From Acidobacteriota bacterium (GTDB taxonomy: Bacteria; Acidobacteriota; Terriglobia; Terriglobales; Acidobacteriaceae), in NCBI GenBank assembly GCA_013289685.1, contig JABCZL010000012.1, positions 62,001 through 126,000 of the forward strand: DNA of 64,000 nucleotides. Reading direction: 5' to 3'. Of the stretch, positions 52,316 through 61,357 are shown piece after piece. The position numbers and the translations under genes were made by a program. The notes under the pieces were generated by a model, which was not told the DNA's origin, made no database searches, and saw only the letters and a program-made list of their open reading frames with translations. The first letter of the stretch is position 1; the number at the start of each line of letters is the position of its first letter.

Positions 52316-53239
52316 ATGAGCGAGAAAGTTAGAATTCTCTATTACGCGCTCTGGATTGCACATCCCCTCCTGGAGATGGGAATCGCTGCGGTCATGCTGC
52401 GGCGTGGGTTGCATCGCAAGTTCAAGTTCTTCTTTGCCTACATCCTGACTCAGCTCGTGACCTTTGCCGCGGTGTTTCCGGCGATGTGGCACAGTTCTTA
52501 CTTCTTGTTCTACCTTTATTGGGGCTGCGATGCGTTCAGCGTCGCCTTCGGTTTTGCCGTGATTCATGAAGTCTTCGTGGACGTTTTCCGCGCGTTCCAC
52601 ACCTTGCGCGACCTGGGCACGGTGCTGTTCAAGTGGGCGGGCCTGGTGATGCTGCTGGTGGCCGGAGTGGTCTCGGTTTCGACAAATTCGTCGACCATGC
52701 CGCCCGTACTTCAGGCCATTCTGACCGGGCAACGATGTGTGCGGTTCATCCAGGTGGGGATGGTGCTATTCCTGCTTTTCTTCTCGCACTACGTAGGCAT
52801 CAGCCGTCGCCAGCATAGCTTCGGAATCGCCCTGGGCTTTGGTTTGTTCGCCGTGATCGAACTGGCGTTAATCTCCTCCTTGGTGGGACATCATCTGGGC
52901 GGCCCGTGGGTGCACATCGTCAACATGGCGGCCTACAACAGCAGCCTGCTGGTGTGGCTGGGCTATGTCGCGGTGAAGAGTCCGGCTCGCGATCTGTCCG
53001 TGTCGCTGCTACAGCCGCAGCGCTGGGAGCAGAGCCTGTCCGACATACACCATCCGCTGCCGTCCGACTCGCTGATCCCCATGTTCGAAGGCATGGTAGA
53101 TCGTGCTCTGTCGCGCGTGCAGCCGGAGGTCCCCGTAGCGCAGGAAAGTCGAAGTGCCGATACCGCCGCCCGCGCCTCCGCAGCCGCCGCCGCCGGCGGC
53201 TTCAGCGGGCCCACTGTGCCTGCCAGTTCAAAGCCGTAG
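52316..53239 (+). CDS. Seven-helix membrane protein of unknown function
   Basis: 307 residues from ATG 52316. Seven hydrophobic helices between residues 5 and 230 (ILYYALWIAHPLLEMGIAAVML; FFFAYILTQLVTFAAVFPAM; and others), then a polar, alanine-rich tail (ADTAARASAAAAAGGFSG). I recall similar proteins as multi-copy hypotheticals in Terriglobia. No motif gives a function. Confidence 0.72.
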   Translation: MSEKVRILYYALWIAHPLLEMGIAAVMLRRGLHRKFKFFFAYILTQLVTFAAVFPAMWHSSYFLFYLYWGCDAFSVAFGFAVIHEVFVDVFRAFHTLRDLGTVLFKWAGLVMLLVAGVVSVSTNSSTMPPVLQAILTGQRCVRFIQVGMVLFLLFFSHYVGISRRQHSFGIALGFGLFAVIELALISSLVGHHLGGPWVHIVNMAAYNSSLLVWLGYVAVKSPARDLSVSLLQPQRWEQSLSDIHHPLPSDSLIPMFEGMVDRALSRVQPEVPVAQESRSADTAARASAAAAAGGFSGPTVPASSKP

Positions 53240-53269
53240 CCCTGCCCCATGGGCTCTGAACTTCCGTCT

Positions 53270-55459
53270 TTAGCTCCGCTGGACGGCCGCTTCTAGCGTG
53301 CGCCGCAATTCTGCCGCAGCGGTAATGGGTGGTTGGCAGGAAGATCCCGAACACAGCACCACGAACGATTTTCCCGAGCCCAGTGCTGGAAGGTTGGGGA
53401 TCGTCGCCGCCAACTCAGGGGGAAGGTTCTCGGCCACGGCCTGATTGGCGGCCAGGCGCAGCGTGGTTTTATTGAATGCAAAAGGCCGGACTACTTCGGC
53501 GTGCAGTCTTTCTGCCGCGTCTAAGTCTCCGTCTTCGGCAATCACGACCACGTGCACTGGACTCTCCAACAGATTCACGACCGCAATCCCGTAGGACGCG
53601 GCGAAGATCCCAAACTGTTCCGCTACGCCGGCAAAAGTTTCCAGCGTCTCTTCTGCTTTGGCTTTGTAATCGGCATTGCCGGTGTAGTGATGTATCCGCG
53701 CCAGCGCAATTGCTGCCATTGGATTTCCCGCCGGCGTGGGCGAGTCCTGCAGAGGCTTGCGCCGCGTTGCCAGCACGCCCAGGCTCTGGCCGTCGGCGGC
53801 GGGTTGGCTGTCGAAGAATCCTCCGGAAGTTGGGTCGTAGAAGCGGGCGATCATCGCGTCGGTGATGGCATGGGCGAACCTGAAGTAGCTGAGGTCGGCC
53901 GTGGCCTCATAAGCGTCGAGGCAGGCCAGCGCGGTGAAGGCATAGTCATCGAGCAGCCCGGGAACCTCGCGGTGCGCAGCCGCGGGATCGGAGTATGAGA
54001 CCACGTGCAGTAGTGCCCCGGCATGTGTAGCCGCGGGCGACTCACCCGCGCTTTCATTTCTGGTGGCGTGCTGTTTCCAGGCCTCGGCCAGCACCCGATC
54101 CAGCGACCGCAGCGCGAACCGCCGCGCGCCTTCGAGATGAAGTACCTTCGCGGCTTCCAGATAGGCCGACACGCACAAGCTGTTCCACCCCACATACACC
54201 GTCTTGTCGATATAAGGGGTAGGCCGCTGCAGCCGCGCCGCGTACATCTTTTTCCTGGCCGATGCCAGGAGTTCGTGGACGCGTTCGGCGGGCAGGCTCA
54301 TCCGCCGCGCAATCTCCGCCACCGGGGCCCGCACGTAGAGCACATTCTTCGCCGGATTGTGATGCATCTCTCCGACTTCGTTGATGTCATAGTGGAGCGC
54401 CGCCACCTCGGCCTCCTGCTCGGTCAGCACGGCGCGGGCTTCGTCGAGCGTCCAGGTGAAGTAGTCGCCATCGTCGTCCATGTTGATGTCGGCGTCCTGC
54501 GAGGCATAGAACCCGCCGCGCTCGCGATCGCTCAGCCACTCGTCCATCCAGCGAATGATGTCGCGGGCAACGTCCGCGAAAAACTCCGCGCCCGTGGCCT
54601 GATAGCCGTGCACGTAATTCTTCAGCAGCTCGGAATTGTCGTAGCACATCTTCTCGAAGTGAGGGACGACCCAGCGCTCGTCGACCGAATAGCGGTGAAA
54701 GCCGCCCGCCAGTTGGTCATACACGCCGCCGTTGGCCATGTGCTCGAGGGTGGAGACGATGAGGTCTCGCAGATTGTCGTCACTGGTGCGTGCATATCTC
54801 TCAATCAGCAGATCCAGTGCCGACGGATGCGGAAACTTCGGCGCCTGCCCAAACCCTCCATGCTGCGGATCAAACATCCGGAACGCTGAGGTCTGAATCG
54901 CGGCGATCACCGCGGCCGAAACTCGTCCATCTTTTCCCGCGAAGGATTCCGACTGCGCAATCGCGCTCTCCACCATCTTCGCCTGCTCAATTACGTCGCC
55001 ATGTTTCTCCGCATAGGCGCTGGCGATACTGAGTAGCACGCGGCGAAAGCTGGGACGCCCGTACCCATCGGTCGGGGGGAAATAAGTGCCGCCATAAAAC
55101 GGCTTGCCGTCGGGCGTGAGAAACGCCGTGAGCGGCCATCCGCCTTGCCCGCTGACCGCCTGTATTGCCGCCTGATACCGGCTGTCGATGTCGGGACGCT
55201 CGTCGCGATCGACCTTTACGGCGATGAAATGCTGATTCACTATCGCCGCAATCTCCGGATCGTCATACGATTCGCGATCCATGACATGGCACCAGTGGCA
55301 CCACACCGCACCAATGTCGAGCAGCATGGGCTTGTTCTCGCGTTGCGCCGCCGCGAAGGCGTCCGTACCCCACTCGTGCCACTGAATGGGCTGGTGCATG
55401 GCGGAGCGCAGGTAGGCGGAGGAGGCGCGGGCGAGGGAGTTGAGGGCGGTGGTGGTCAT
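53270..55459 (-). CDS. DUF255 thioredoxin-like / N-acylglucosamine-epimerase-like protein (YyaL type)
   Basis: 729 residues. N-terminal thioredoxin-like domain with the CxxC WCHWCHVM (about 54-61), QPIQWHEWG, VKVDRDERPDID, GGWPLTAFLTPDGKPFYGGTYFPP; then an (alpha/alpha)6 barrel with FDPQHGGFGQAPKFPHP, GGVYDQLAGGFHRYSVD, WVVPHFEKMCYDN, GGFYASQDAD. This is the full YyaL/SPATA20 architecture, conserved from bacteria to man, without a settled biochemical function. Complete length. Confidence 0.92.
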   Translation of the reverse strand: MTTTALNSLARASSAYLRSAMHQPIQWHEWGTDAFAAAQRENKPMLLDIGAVWCHWCHVMDRESYDDPEIAAIVNQHFIAVKVDRDERPDIDSRYQAAIQAVSGQGGWPLTAFLTPDGKPFYGGTYFPPTDGYGRPSFRRVLLSIASAYAEKHGDVIEQAKMVESAIAQSESFAGKDGRVSAAVIAAIQTSAFRMFDPQHGGFGQAPKFPHPSALDLLIERYARTSDDNLRDLIVSTLEHMANGGVYDQLAGGFHRYSVDERWVVPHFEKMCYDNSELLKNYVHGYQATGAEFFADVARDIIRWMDEWLSDRERGGFYASQDADINMDDDGDYFTWTLDEARAVLTEQEAEVAALHYDINEVGEMHHNPAKNVLYVRAPVAEIARRMSLPAERVHELLASARKKMYAARLQRPTPYIDKTVYVGWNSLCVSAYLEAAKVLHLEGARRFALRSLDRVLAEAWKQHATRNESAGESPAATHAGALLHVVSYSDPAAAHREVPGLLDDYAFTALACLDAYEATADLSYFRFAHAITDAMIARFYDPTSGGFFDSQPAADGQSLGVLATRRKPLQDSPTPAGNPMAAIALARIHHYTGNADYKAKAEETLETFAGVAEQFGIFAASYGIAVVNLLESPVHVVVIAEDGDLDAAERLHAEVVRPFAFNKTTLRLAANQAVAENLPPELAATIPNLPALGSGKSFVVLCSGSSCQPPITAAAELRRTLEAAVQRS

Positions 55460-55638
55460 AGTGATTCCAGTCTAAATCGTTTCCGAGAACACGGAATGTC
55501 CCGTCACTAGTCTCTGCGTTGGTTGCGGAGATAGGGTCCGTCGACAATTTGAATCGCAAGACATCCCCTCCCTTGGCAAGCGCATCTTTGGAACATACAC
55601 TATTCTGCGGTCTCGATTTGCCAGGGGAAAACCTTCCA

Positions 55639-56595
55639 ATGAATCCGAAAGCGGCGCAGTTTGTCCTCGGAGTTGTACTGATTTTTGTACTCACCGCGAA
55701 TCCACTTCACGCGCAGGATGCGCAGGCAACGCTGGCAACGTTATCTGGGACGGTCACGGATTCTTCCGGGAAAGTTCTAGCGAACGCCAAGGTCTCCGTC
55801 AAAAATTTGTCTACGGAGCAGTCGACCGAGGCGCAGAGCGATTCTACTGGCCTGTACGCGGTGCCGAACCTTACCGCGGGAGATTACGAAGTGTCCGCTA
55901 CGGTGGAGGGAGTCGGCGCCGGAGTCGCCCGGGTGACGCTGGCGGCCGGAGGACAGCAAACCCTGAGCCTCACTCTGACGCTCGCGACGGCTCCGCAGGA
56001 GCCTGCTCCTCCGGCGGCGGCGCCGTCAGAGAATCTGCCGAATGCTCCGTCCAGTACGAAGACCGAGCAGACGAGTGAACCTAAGTCCGAGCCTAAGTCC
56101 GAGCCTTCGCTGGAAGATCTGGGATTTTCGAAAAGCGAGACGCAGAGCAACGCCGTGCAGCAGGCCCTGCTCGACAAGCGCACGCACATGCTCAAGATTC
56201 ACCAGCGCATGGGACTCATCACAACGATCCCTTTAGTGGCGACCGTGATTCTCGGGCCCGGCGCTGGCGGCAAAAGTGAAGGCACGGCGACTCGCGACTT
56301 GCACGTCGCGCTCGGCGCGCTGACCGGCGATCTGTACGGGATTACCGCCTGGTACGCGATCCGTGCACCTCGGATCGCGGGCACCGAGACGCGTGGGCCT
56401 ATTCGCGTGCACAAGATTCTGGCCTGGGTGCATGGGCCGGGAATGATTCTGACTCCGATCCTGGGGGCGATGGCTTTCCAGCAGAAGAATAACGGAGAAA
56501 AAGTTCACGGCATCGCCGCGGCTCATGGGGCGGTAGCTATCGTCACAGCCGGGGCTTTTGGCGCCGCGCTGCTGACGGTGTCGCTGAAATTCTGA
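55639..56595 (+). CDS. Carboxypeptidase-regulatory-like domain fused to b561-like four-helix domain
   Basis: 318 residues from ATG 55639. A signal peptide is followed by a beta-sandwich (LSGTVTDSSGKVLANAKVSVKN, DSTGLYAVPNLTAGDYEVSATV), a Pro/Ser/Glu linker with three SEPK repeats, and four helices. Histidines are placed HMLKIHQRMGLI, TRDLHVALGALTGDLYG, GPIRVHKILAWVHGPGM and KVHGIAAAHGAVAIV, one pair per helix boundary, which resembles cytochrome b561. It precedes a YceI gene by nine bases; in E. coli yceI follows a b561 gene (yceJ). Confidence 0.72.
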   Translation: MNPKAAQFVLGVVLIFVLTANPLHAQDAQATLATLSGTVTDSSGKVLANAKVSVKNLSTEQSTEAQSDSTGLYAVPNLTAGDYEVSATVEGVGAGVARVTLAAGGQQTLSLTLTLATAPQEPAPPAAAPSENLPNAPSSTKTEQTSEPKSEPKSEPSLEDLGFSKSETQSNAVQQALLDKRTHMLKIHQRMGLITTIPLVATVILGPGAGGKSEGTATRDLHVALGALTGDLYGITAWYAIRAPRIAGTETRGPIRVHKILAWVHGPGMILTPILGAMAFQQKNNGEKVHGIAAAHGAVAIVTAGAFGAALLTVSLKF

Positions 56596-56604
56596 GCTGA
56601 TCTT

Positions 56605-57144
56605 ATGAACACGAAAATCCTTGCGCTGTTTTTGCTGCTCGCCCTGTCTCATGCGTTCGCGGCGGACCATCTCTGGGTGCTGAAGCAGAGCACTTTGACC
56701 TACCACGTTTCTCACCCGCTGCATCAGACCGATGGCGTGAGCCACGCCGCGCGCGGCAAGGGCGTTTGCCATGAAGGTCAGTGCGACTTCCTGATTGCCG
56801 TCCCGGTCAAGACGTTCGATTCCGGCGACAGCAACCGCGACCTGCACATGATCCAGGTCACGCGGGGGGCCGAATTTCCTATGGTCACGGTCCGCACGCG
56901 GTTGCCGGAGGCGGCGTCTACATCGACGACCGTCAAGGCCGATCTGGAAGTGCAGTTTGCCGGCCAGACGGCGCACTACGCGCAGGTTGCTTTCGAACTG
57001 GTGAAGCAGGGAAACGAAACGCGGATCTCGGGAACCATTCCCGCTACGCTCACAGACTTCAAGATTGACCCGCCGTCGCTGCTGACCATGCCGGTGAAAA
57101 ACGAAATTCCGGTGCGCATCGAGATGACCTGGAGCCCGCAGTAA
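56605..57144 (+). CDS. YceI-family periplasmic protein
   Basis: 179 residues, signal peptide LALFLLLALSHAFA. STLTYHVSHPLHQTDGVS, VAVPVKTFDSGDSNRDLHM and the late beta strands (EVQFAGQTAHYAQVAFEL, FKIDPPSLLTMPVKNEIPVRIEM) form the YceI lipocalin-like barrel that binds polyprenyl or amphiphilic ligands. The usual NRDL-HM motif is intact. Co-transcription with the b561-like gene is likely. Confidence 0.85.
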   Translation: MNTKILALFLLLALSHAFAADHLWVLKQSTLTYHVSHPLHQTDGVSHAARGKGVCHEGQCDFLIAVPVKTFDSGDSNRDLHMIQVTRGAEFPMVTVRTRLPEAASTSTTVKADLEVQFAGQTAHYAQVAFELVKQGNETRISGTIPATLTDFKIDPPSLLTMPVKNEIPVRIEMTWSPQ

Positions 57145-57154
57145 CGGGACTTCA

Positions 57155-57294
57155 CAGTATGCTGAAAAACTCAGTTGGTCGGAGAAAAACGACGACGAGA
57201 GCTGAAGCCCAGATTAATTTTCAACGGCTTACGCGGCCCTAAAGGGCCGCTCTTCCACGGTAGCACCGACAAATCCGATTTTTTCAGCAAACTG
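57155..57294 (+). repeat. MITE-like element, copy 4, between convergent genes
   Basis: CAGTATGCTGAAAAACTC ... GCGGCCCTAAAGGGCCGC ... complement of CAGTTTGCTGAAAAAATC. The right extension TTCAGCCC supplies the TGA stop of the minus-strand M20 gene (57296-57298). It may serve as terminator for both convergent genes. Confidence 0.82.
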
Positions 57295-57295
57295 T

Positions 57296-58306
57296 TCAGC
57301 CCAGAAGCTGCTTCGCAATCTTGCAGTACAAATCGATTGCCTCGGCCAGTTGCTGCTTCTCGATGTACTCGCCGTCGGTGTGAGCCACATGAATGGATCC
57401 CGGACCGAGCAGCAGCGGTTCGCCCCACTGGGTCAGCTTAGGGATGTCGGTGGTAAACGCAGCGATCATGGTCGGCAATCCTGCGACTGTGCGCAGCCGA
57501 AGAAAGGGAAGTTCCAGGGGAAACGTTACCTGCACCTGATCGCCGGCGGTCGCAACGATCTGTCGTCGCAAATCATCGGACGGACCAATGAGCCGGTAGA
57601 GGAGATCGGCGTGCGCATAGTCAGGAATCACGTTGGGCGCTCGTCCTCCCTCGATCAATCCGATGTTCAGCGTGCACGGGCCTATTTCTGGATCGGTAGG
57701 CAGGGGCATCGCGCGCAAGCGCGTGAGCGCGGGAATCAGCTTGTCGATCGCGGACTCGCCCAGTTCCGGATACGCCGAGTGCGCCATGCGCCCGGTCGCG
57801 GTGACTTCGACGCGCAGAGTTCCTTTCGAGGCGAGGGCCATGTGATTCTCCGTGGGCTCGCCGTTGACCAGAAATCGGCATCCGGATGCTTGTCCGCTGG
57901 CCGCATATTCATTGGCAACTTGCGCGCCCAGGCTGTCGCGCTCTTCGCCGGCCACGAACAGCAGCCCAACATGAATGTTCTGCTGGCGCAGTCGGTCGGC
58001 GGCGGCGATTTGTGCGGCGATGATGCCCTTGGCGTCGCAGGATCCGCGCCCGTAAATGCGTCCGGCGTCCTCCGACGAAGGGATGAAGGGAGGAACCGTA
58101 TCCAGGTGAGTGGAAAACACCATCGCGGGGTGCGGATTCTCTTCCGTGGTTGCGTATACGTTGAAGCGGTCGTTCTCGACCGGCATCTTTTTCGTCTGAT
58201 AGCCGAGACGGCAGAGTTCTCCGTAGAGATAGTTTCCCACGGCAGCTTCATTGCCGGTGATGGACTCGATGTCCACGAGTTGCCGGGTAAGAGTTACAGC
58301 ATCCAT
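57296..58306 (-). CDS. M20-family deacylase (ArgE/DapE-like)
   Basis: 336 residues from ATG 58306. FSTHLDTVPP and GRGSCDAKG carry metal ligands, GEERDSLGAQ the catalytic Glu pair, GRMAHSAYPELGESAIDKL the dimerisation domain, and IHVAHTDGEYIEKQQL the last His. It hydrolyses an N-acyl amino acid or peptide; acetylornithine or succinyl-DAP deacylase cannot be told apart here. No SD is seen before the ATG. The stop codon lies in the flank of a MITE-like element. Confidence 0.87.
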   Translation of the reverse strand: MDAVTLTRQLVDIESITGNEAAVGNYLYGELCRLGYQTKKMPVENDRFNVYATTEENPHPAMVFSTHLDTVPPFIPSSEDAGRIYGRGSCDAKGIIAAQIAAADRLRQQNIHVGLLFVAGEERDSLGAQVANEYAASGQASGCRFLVNGEPTENHMALASKGTLRVEVTATGRMAHSAYPELGESAIDKLIPALTRLRAMPLPTDPEIGPCTLNIGLIEGGRAPNVIPDYAHADLLYRLIGPSDDLRRQIVATAGDQVQVTFPLELPFLRLRTVAGLPTMIAAFTTDIPKLTQWGEPLLLGPGSIHVAHTDGEYIEKQQLAEAIDLYCKIAKQLLG

Positions 58307-58410
58307 GGAGGAGAGAATAGCAGAGGAAAAGGCAGACCTCGGACGTCGGACTTCGGACCTCATTTCCTCTGACGCTTCTTCCTCTGCGCGGCTTTGTGTA
58401 ATCTGGGAAC

Positions 58411-59085
58411 GTGATTTCTTCAGGCTCATCCATCCGGTCGCTGTTTCTCGACGGTCCTGCGGGACGGCTGGAGGCGCTGCTTAACGCTGGCGCCGACAAC
58501 GCAACGCACGCTGCGGTGGTTTGTCATCCGCATCCGCTGTTTGGCGGGACGCTGCACAACAAGGTCGTCTTCCACACCATGAAGGCGCTGAACAGTTTTG
58601 GTTTTCCCGTGTTGCGCTTCAACTTTCGCGGCGCGGGGTTGAGCCAGGGCGAACACGACCAGGGTAACGGGGAAGTGGACGACGTTCGCGCTGCTCTTGA
58701 CTGGCTTGACGCGGAATATCATCTGCCGCTGCTGTTTGCCGGATTCTCGTTCGGCGCGGCCGTCGGATTACGCGCCGCTTGTTCCGATGCTCGGGTCCGC
58801 GCCGCGATCGGAGTCGGAACGCCGGTCGTTCCGGTCGCCGAGGCCACGGAAGAACCGCGAGTGTATGCTCTCGATTTCCTAAAGGATTGTGGCAAGCCCA
58901 AGTTGTTTGTGAGTGGAGCGCGCGATCAGTTCGGTCCGCGAGCCAAGGTGGAAGCGCTGTTCGCATCTCTGCCGGAACCAAAGAAATTGGTCGTGATCGA
59001 GGGAGCAGATCACTTTTTCGAAGGCCGGTTGCGCGAGTTGCGGGAGGCGATTGAAGCGTGGGTTAAGGAGCAGGTGACTTCGTGA
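58411..59085 (+). CDS. Alpha/beta hydrolase
   Basis: 224 residues from GTG 58411, the only reasonable start. VVCHPHPLFGGTLHNKV, LRFNFRGAGLSQG, GFSFGAAVG (nucleophile Ser), SGARDQFGP and GADHFFEGRL complete the Ser-Asp-His set of the dienelactone-hydrolase-like group. TGTAAT ends eight bases before GTG, so the message may have almost no leader. Divergent from the M20 gene. Substrate unknown. Confidence 0.88.
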   Translation: MISSGSSIRSLFLDGPAGRLEALLNAGADNATHAAVVCHPHPLFGGTLHNKVVFHTMKALNSFGFPVLRFNFRGAGLSQGEHDQGNGEVDDVRAALDWLDAEYHLPLLFAGFSFGAAVGLRAACSDARVRAAIGVGTPVVPVAEATEEPRVYALDFLKDCGKPKLFVSGARDQFGPRAKVEALFASLPEPKKLVVIEGADHFFEGRLRELREAIEAWVKEQVTS

Positions 59086-59214
59086 ATACCGTTCATTCCT
59101 GGTCTTCTCAGCGATCTTTGCGCCTCTCTACGTACTCTGCGGTCAAAAGCTTTTACCGCAGAGATCGCAGAGGACTCGCTGAGATCGAAGAGAAAAGCTT
59201 GCTGAGGCGGTTCT
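59086..59214. repeat. Inverted repeat of the CTCTGCGGT family
   Basis: 59107-59193: CTCAGCGATCTTTGCG ... ACTCTGCGGT and the complementary ACCGCAGAGATCGCAGAG ... CGCTGAG around AAAAGCTTTT. Same family as 2297-2453. Confidence 0.65.
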
Positions 59215-59227
59215 TATAATTCTCCCT
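59215..59227 (+). promoter_or_regulatory. Consensus -10 box just before the glycerate kinase start
   Basis: TATAAT at 59215-59220, seven bases, then ATG 59228. Transcription would start at the ATG. No clear -35 was found. Confidence 0.5.
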
Positions 59228-60553
59228 ATGTCCGACAGCGATCGCGAATCCAAGGTCCGCAGCATGCGCAATAAGGCGCGAGAAATCTTTCTGCGCGCTC
59301 TGGCTGAGGCATCGATCGCTAAGGGCTTTGCGCGGCACGTGCATTGTGAACGCGGACTGTTGCGGGTGTGCGAGGATCTTTACGATCTGCACTCGTATTC
59401 GCGCGTGTTGGTCGTGTCGCTGGGCAAGGCCGGACACTCGATGGTCGAGGCGCTTTCCGCTCAGGTCGGAGCGTCGCTGGAAGGGATCGTGGCCAGTTCG
59501 GTCGAGCCGGCGGCGCAGGTGCATGGGTTCCGGTATTTTCGCGGTGGGCATCCGACGCCGAATGCGGAATCGATTCAGGCGGCGAGTGCGATGCTGCGGA
59601 TGCTGGAAGCGCAGCCGGCTTCGGCGCTGATAATTTTCCTGCTGAGCGGTGGAGGGTCATCGATCTTGGAGAAGCCTATCGACGAGGACATCTCGCTCGA
59701 CGATCTCATCGCAACCTATCGAGCGCTGGTGCATTCGGGCGCGCCCATCGTCGAGATCAATGCGGTGCGCAAACATCTTTCGGCGGTCAAGGGAGGACGG
59801 CTGGCGCTGGCTGCGTTTCCGGCGCAGCAGGTTTCGTTGCTGGTGTCGGATGTGCCCGACAACATGCCCGACGCGCTGGCCTCCGGGCCGACGATGCCCG
59901 ATTCAACTACCGTCGAGGATTGTCATCGCATCGCAGAGAAATATGGGCTGCTGAAACAGTTTCCGCAAGCGACGCGGGAACTGTTTGAGCGCCATGCTCT
60001 GGAGGAGACTCCGAAATCGGACGACCTGGCATTTCAGCGGGCGCGCTGGTGGCCGGTGCTCTCGAACCGGAGCGCGATCGAAGAGGCGAGTGTGGCAGCG
60101 GAACGCGCGGGCTTCCTCGTGCATGTGGACAATTCTTGTGACGACTGGGATTACGAGCGCGCTGCGGATTATTTGCTGCAGAAAGTGCGCGAGTTAAGAA
60201 AACAATTTTCGCCAGTGTGTCTGATTTCCGGCGGGGAAGTTACGGTGAAGGTCACGAACGGCGGAGTTGGTGGGCGCAATCAGCAGTTCGCGCTGGCGTG
60301 CGCGGAGAAGATCGAGGGTGAGGACATCACGGTGCTCAGCTCGGGGACTGACGGAGTGGACGGGAACAGTCTCGCGGCGGGAGCGGTTGCCGATGGCTCG
60401 ACTCTGGAGCGAGCACGCGATCGCGGGTTCGATGCCCGCGCGGCGCTTGAGAAATTTGATGCCTATCCGTTGTTTACCGCGCTGGGAGATGCGATCGAAA
60501 TCGGGCCCACGGGGAACAATCTGCGGGATTTGAGAATTCTGCTGGCTTACTAG
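59228..60553 (+). CDS. Glycerate 2-kinase (GckA/TtuD, MOFRL family)
   Basis: 441 residues. Two-domain DUF4147/MOFRL layout: VVSLGKAGHSMVEAL, FRGGHPTPNAESI, LLSGGGSSILEKP, VRKHLSAVKGGRLA, VSDVPDNMPDALASGPT, then GGEVTVKVTNGGVGGRNQQFALA and GTDGVDGNSLAAGAVADG. It phosphorylates D-glycerate at C2, feeding glyoxylate or serine-derived carbon into glycolysis. Full length. No SD before the ATG. Confidence 0.92.
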   Translation: MSDSDRESKVRSMRNKAREIFLRALAEASIAKGFARHVHCERGLLRVCEDLYDLHSYSRVLVVSLGKAGHSMVEALSAQVGASLEGIVASSVEPAAQVHGFRYFRGGHPTPNAESIQAASAMLRMLEAQPASALIIFLLSGGGSSILEKPIDEDISLDDLIATYRALVHSGAPIVEINAVRKHLSAVKGGRLALAAFPAQQVSLLVSDVPDNMPDALASGPTMPDSTTVEDCHRIAEKYGLLKQFPQATRELFERHALEETPKSDDLAFQRARWWPVLSNRSAIEEASVAAERAGFLVHVDNSCDDWDYERAADYLLQKVRELRKQFSPVCLISGGEVTVKVTNGGVGGRNQQFALACAEKIEGEDITVLSSGTDGVDGNSLAAGAVADGSTLERARDRGFDARAALEKFDAYPLFTALGDAIEIGPTGNNLRDLRILLAY

Positions 60554-60588
60554 GCTCTGCGCAATAGCCTCTGCTCATGGCCGCCGGG

Positions 60589-60672
60589 CTTCGACCCATT
60601 CGACTCGCTGCGCTCGCTCTGTCGAAATCCCCACTTCTCGCGGAAAGAACGCGCGAGAAATGGGGCACCCGG
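60589..60672. repeat. Palindromic repeat family B with TCGAAA leader
   Basis: CGCTCTGTCGAAATCC, CCACTTCTCGCG, loop, CGCGAGAAATGGGG; nearly the same as 11724-11803. Between convergent genes. Confidence 0.75.
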
Positions 60673-60729
60673 ATTTCATTGCCTTTGGTTGGCCAAAAGG
60701 CCCATGAGCATTTTTGGCGCGGGTGTTGC

Positions 60730-61215
60730 TTAGGCGGTTTTCTGCATTTTCTGCGACTTCTCCATGGCTTCGTCCATGCCGTGTTTCATTTCATCCATCG
60801 ACATGTCTTTGGTATGAGTGGCGATGGACCATTTGTGGCCGAAGGGATCGGTGAGCTTGCCGTAGCGGTCACCCCAGAACTGGTCCATGACCGGCATGTC
60901 GACCTTCGCGCCGGCTTTCACAGCGCGATCGAAGGCGGCGTCGACGCCGTCGACATAGATGTGCAGGCCCATGCCAGCGCCACCGGTGCTTAGCGGAGAC
61001 AGAGAGCCGAATTCAGGCCACTCGTCGCTCAGCATGATGACGGAGTCGCCGATTTTTAATTCAGCATGCATGACTTTGCCGTCCGGGCCTTTCGCGGCGC
61101 CTCGTTCCACGGCGCCGAATGCCTGCTTGTAGAATTCGATGGCGCGGACCGCGTCGCGCACGGTGAGAAATGGTGTGAGAGTGTGATAGCCGTCGGGAAT
61201 GGGTTTTACGGACAT
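60730..61215 (-). CDS. VOC-superfamily (PhnB/glyoxalase-like) protein
   Basis: 161 residues. DGYHTLTPFLTVRDAVRAIEFYKQAFGA, MHAELKIGDSVIMLSDE, LHIYVDGVDAAFDRAVKAGAKV and FWGDRYGKLTDPFGHKWSIATH are the paired beta-alpha-beta motifs of PhnB-type VOC proteins. A Met/Lys-rich tail (MDEMKHGMDEAMEKSQKMQK) follows the domain. Substrate unknown. GGAGG precedes the ATG on the minus strand. Confidence 0.9.
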   Translation of the reverse strand: MSVKPIPDGYHTLTPFLTVRDAVRAIEFYKQAFGAVERGAAKGPDGKVMHAELKIGDSVIMLSDEWPEFGSLSPLSTGGAGMGLHIYVDGVDAAFDRAVKAGAKVDMPVMDQFWGDRYGKLTDPFGHKWSIATHTKDMSMDEMKHGMDEAMEKSQKMQKTA

Positions 61216-61357
61216 AAAGAACCTCCTGGGCGGGAAATTTCAGGAGGGCAGTTTACAACAAAAAGGGGTAAGGAGTGTTAAAGGAGTATGACGACGCGAA
61301 CTCTGGGAACGTCCTGAACAGGCGAACCGTATGTCCAGGGTAGCGGCAGGAGAAATT

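Noticed and set aside
51977..52732. Minus-strand frame of 251 codons
   Set aside because: Mostly antisense to the seven-helix gene; the part in the gap reads partly protein-like but lacks a start and any motif.
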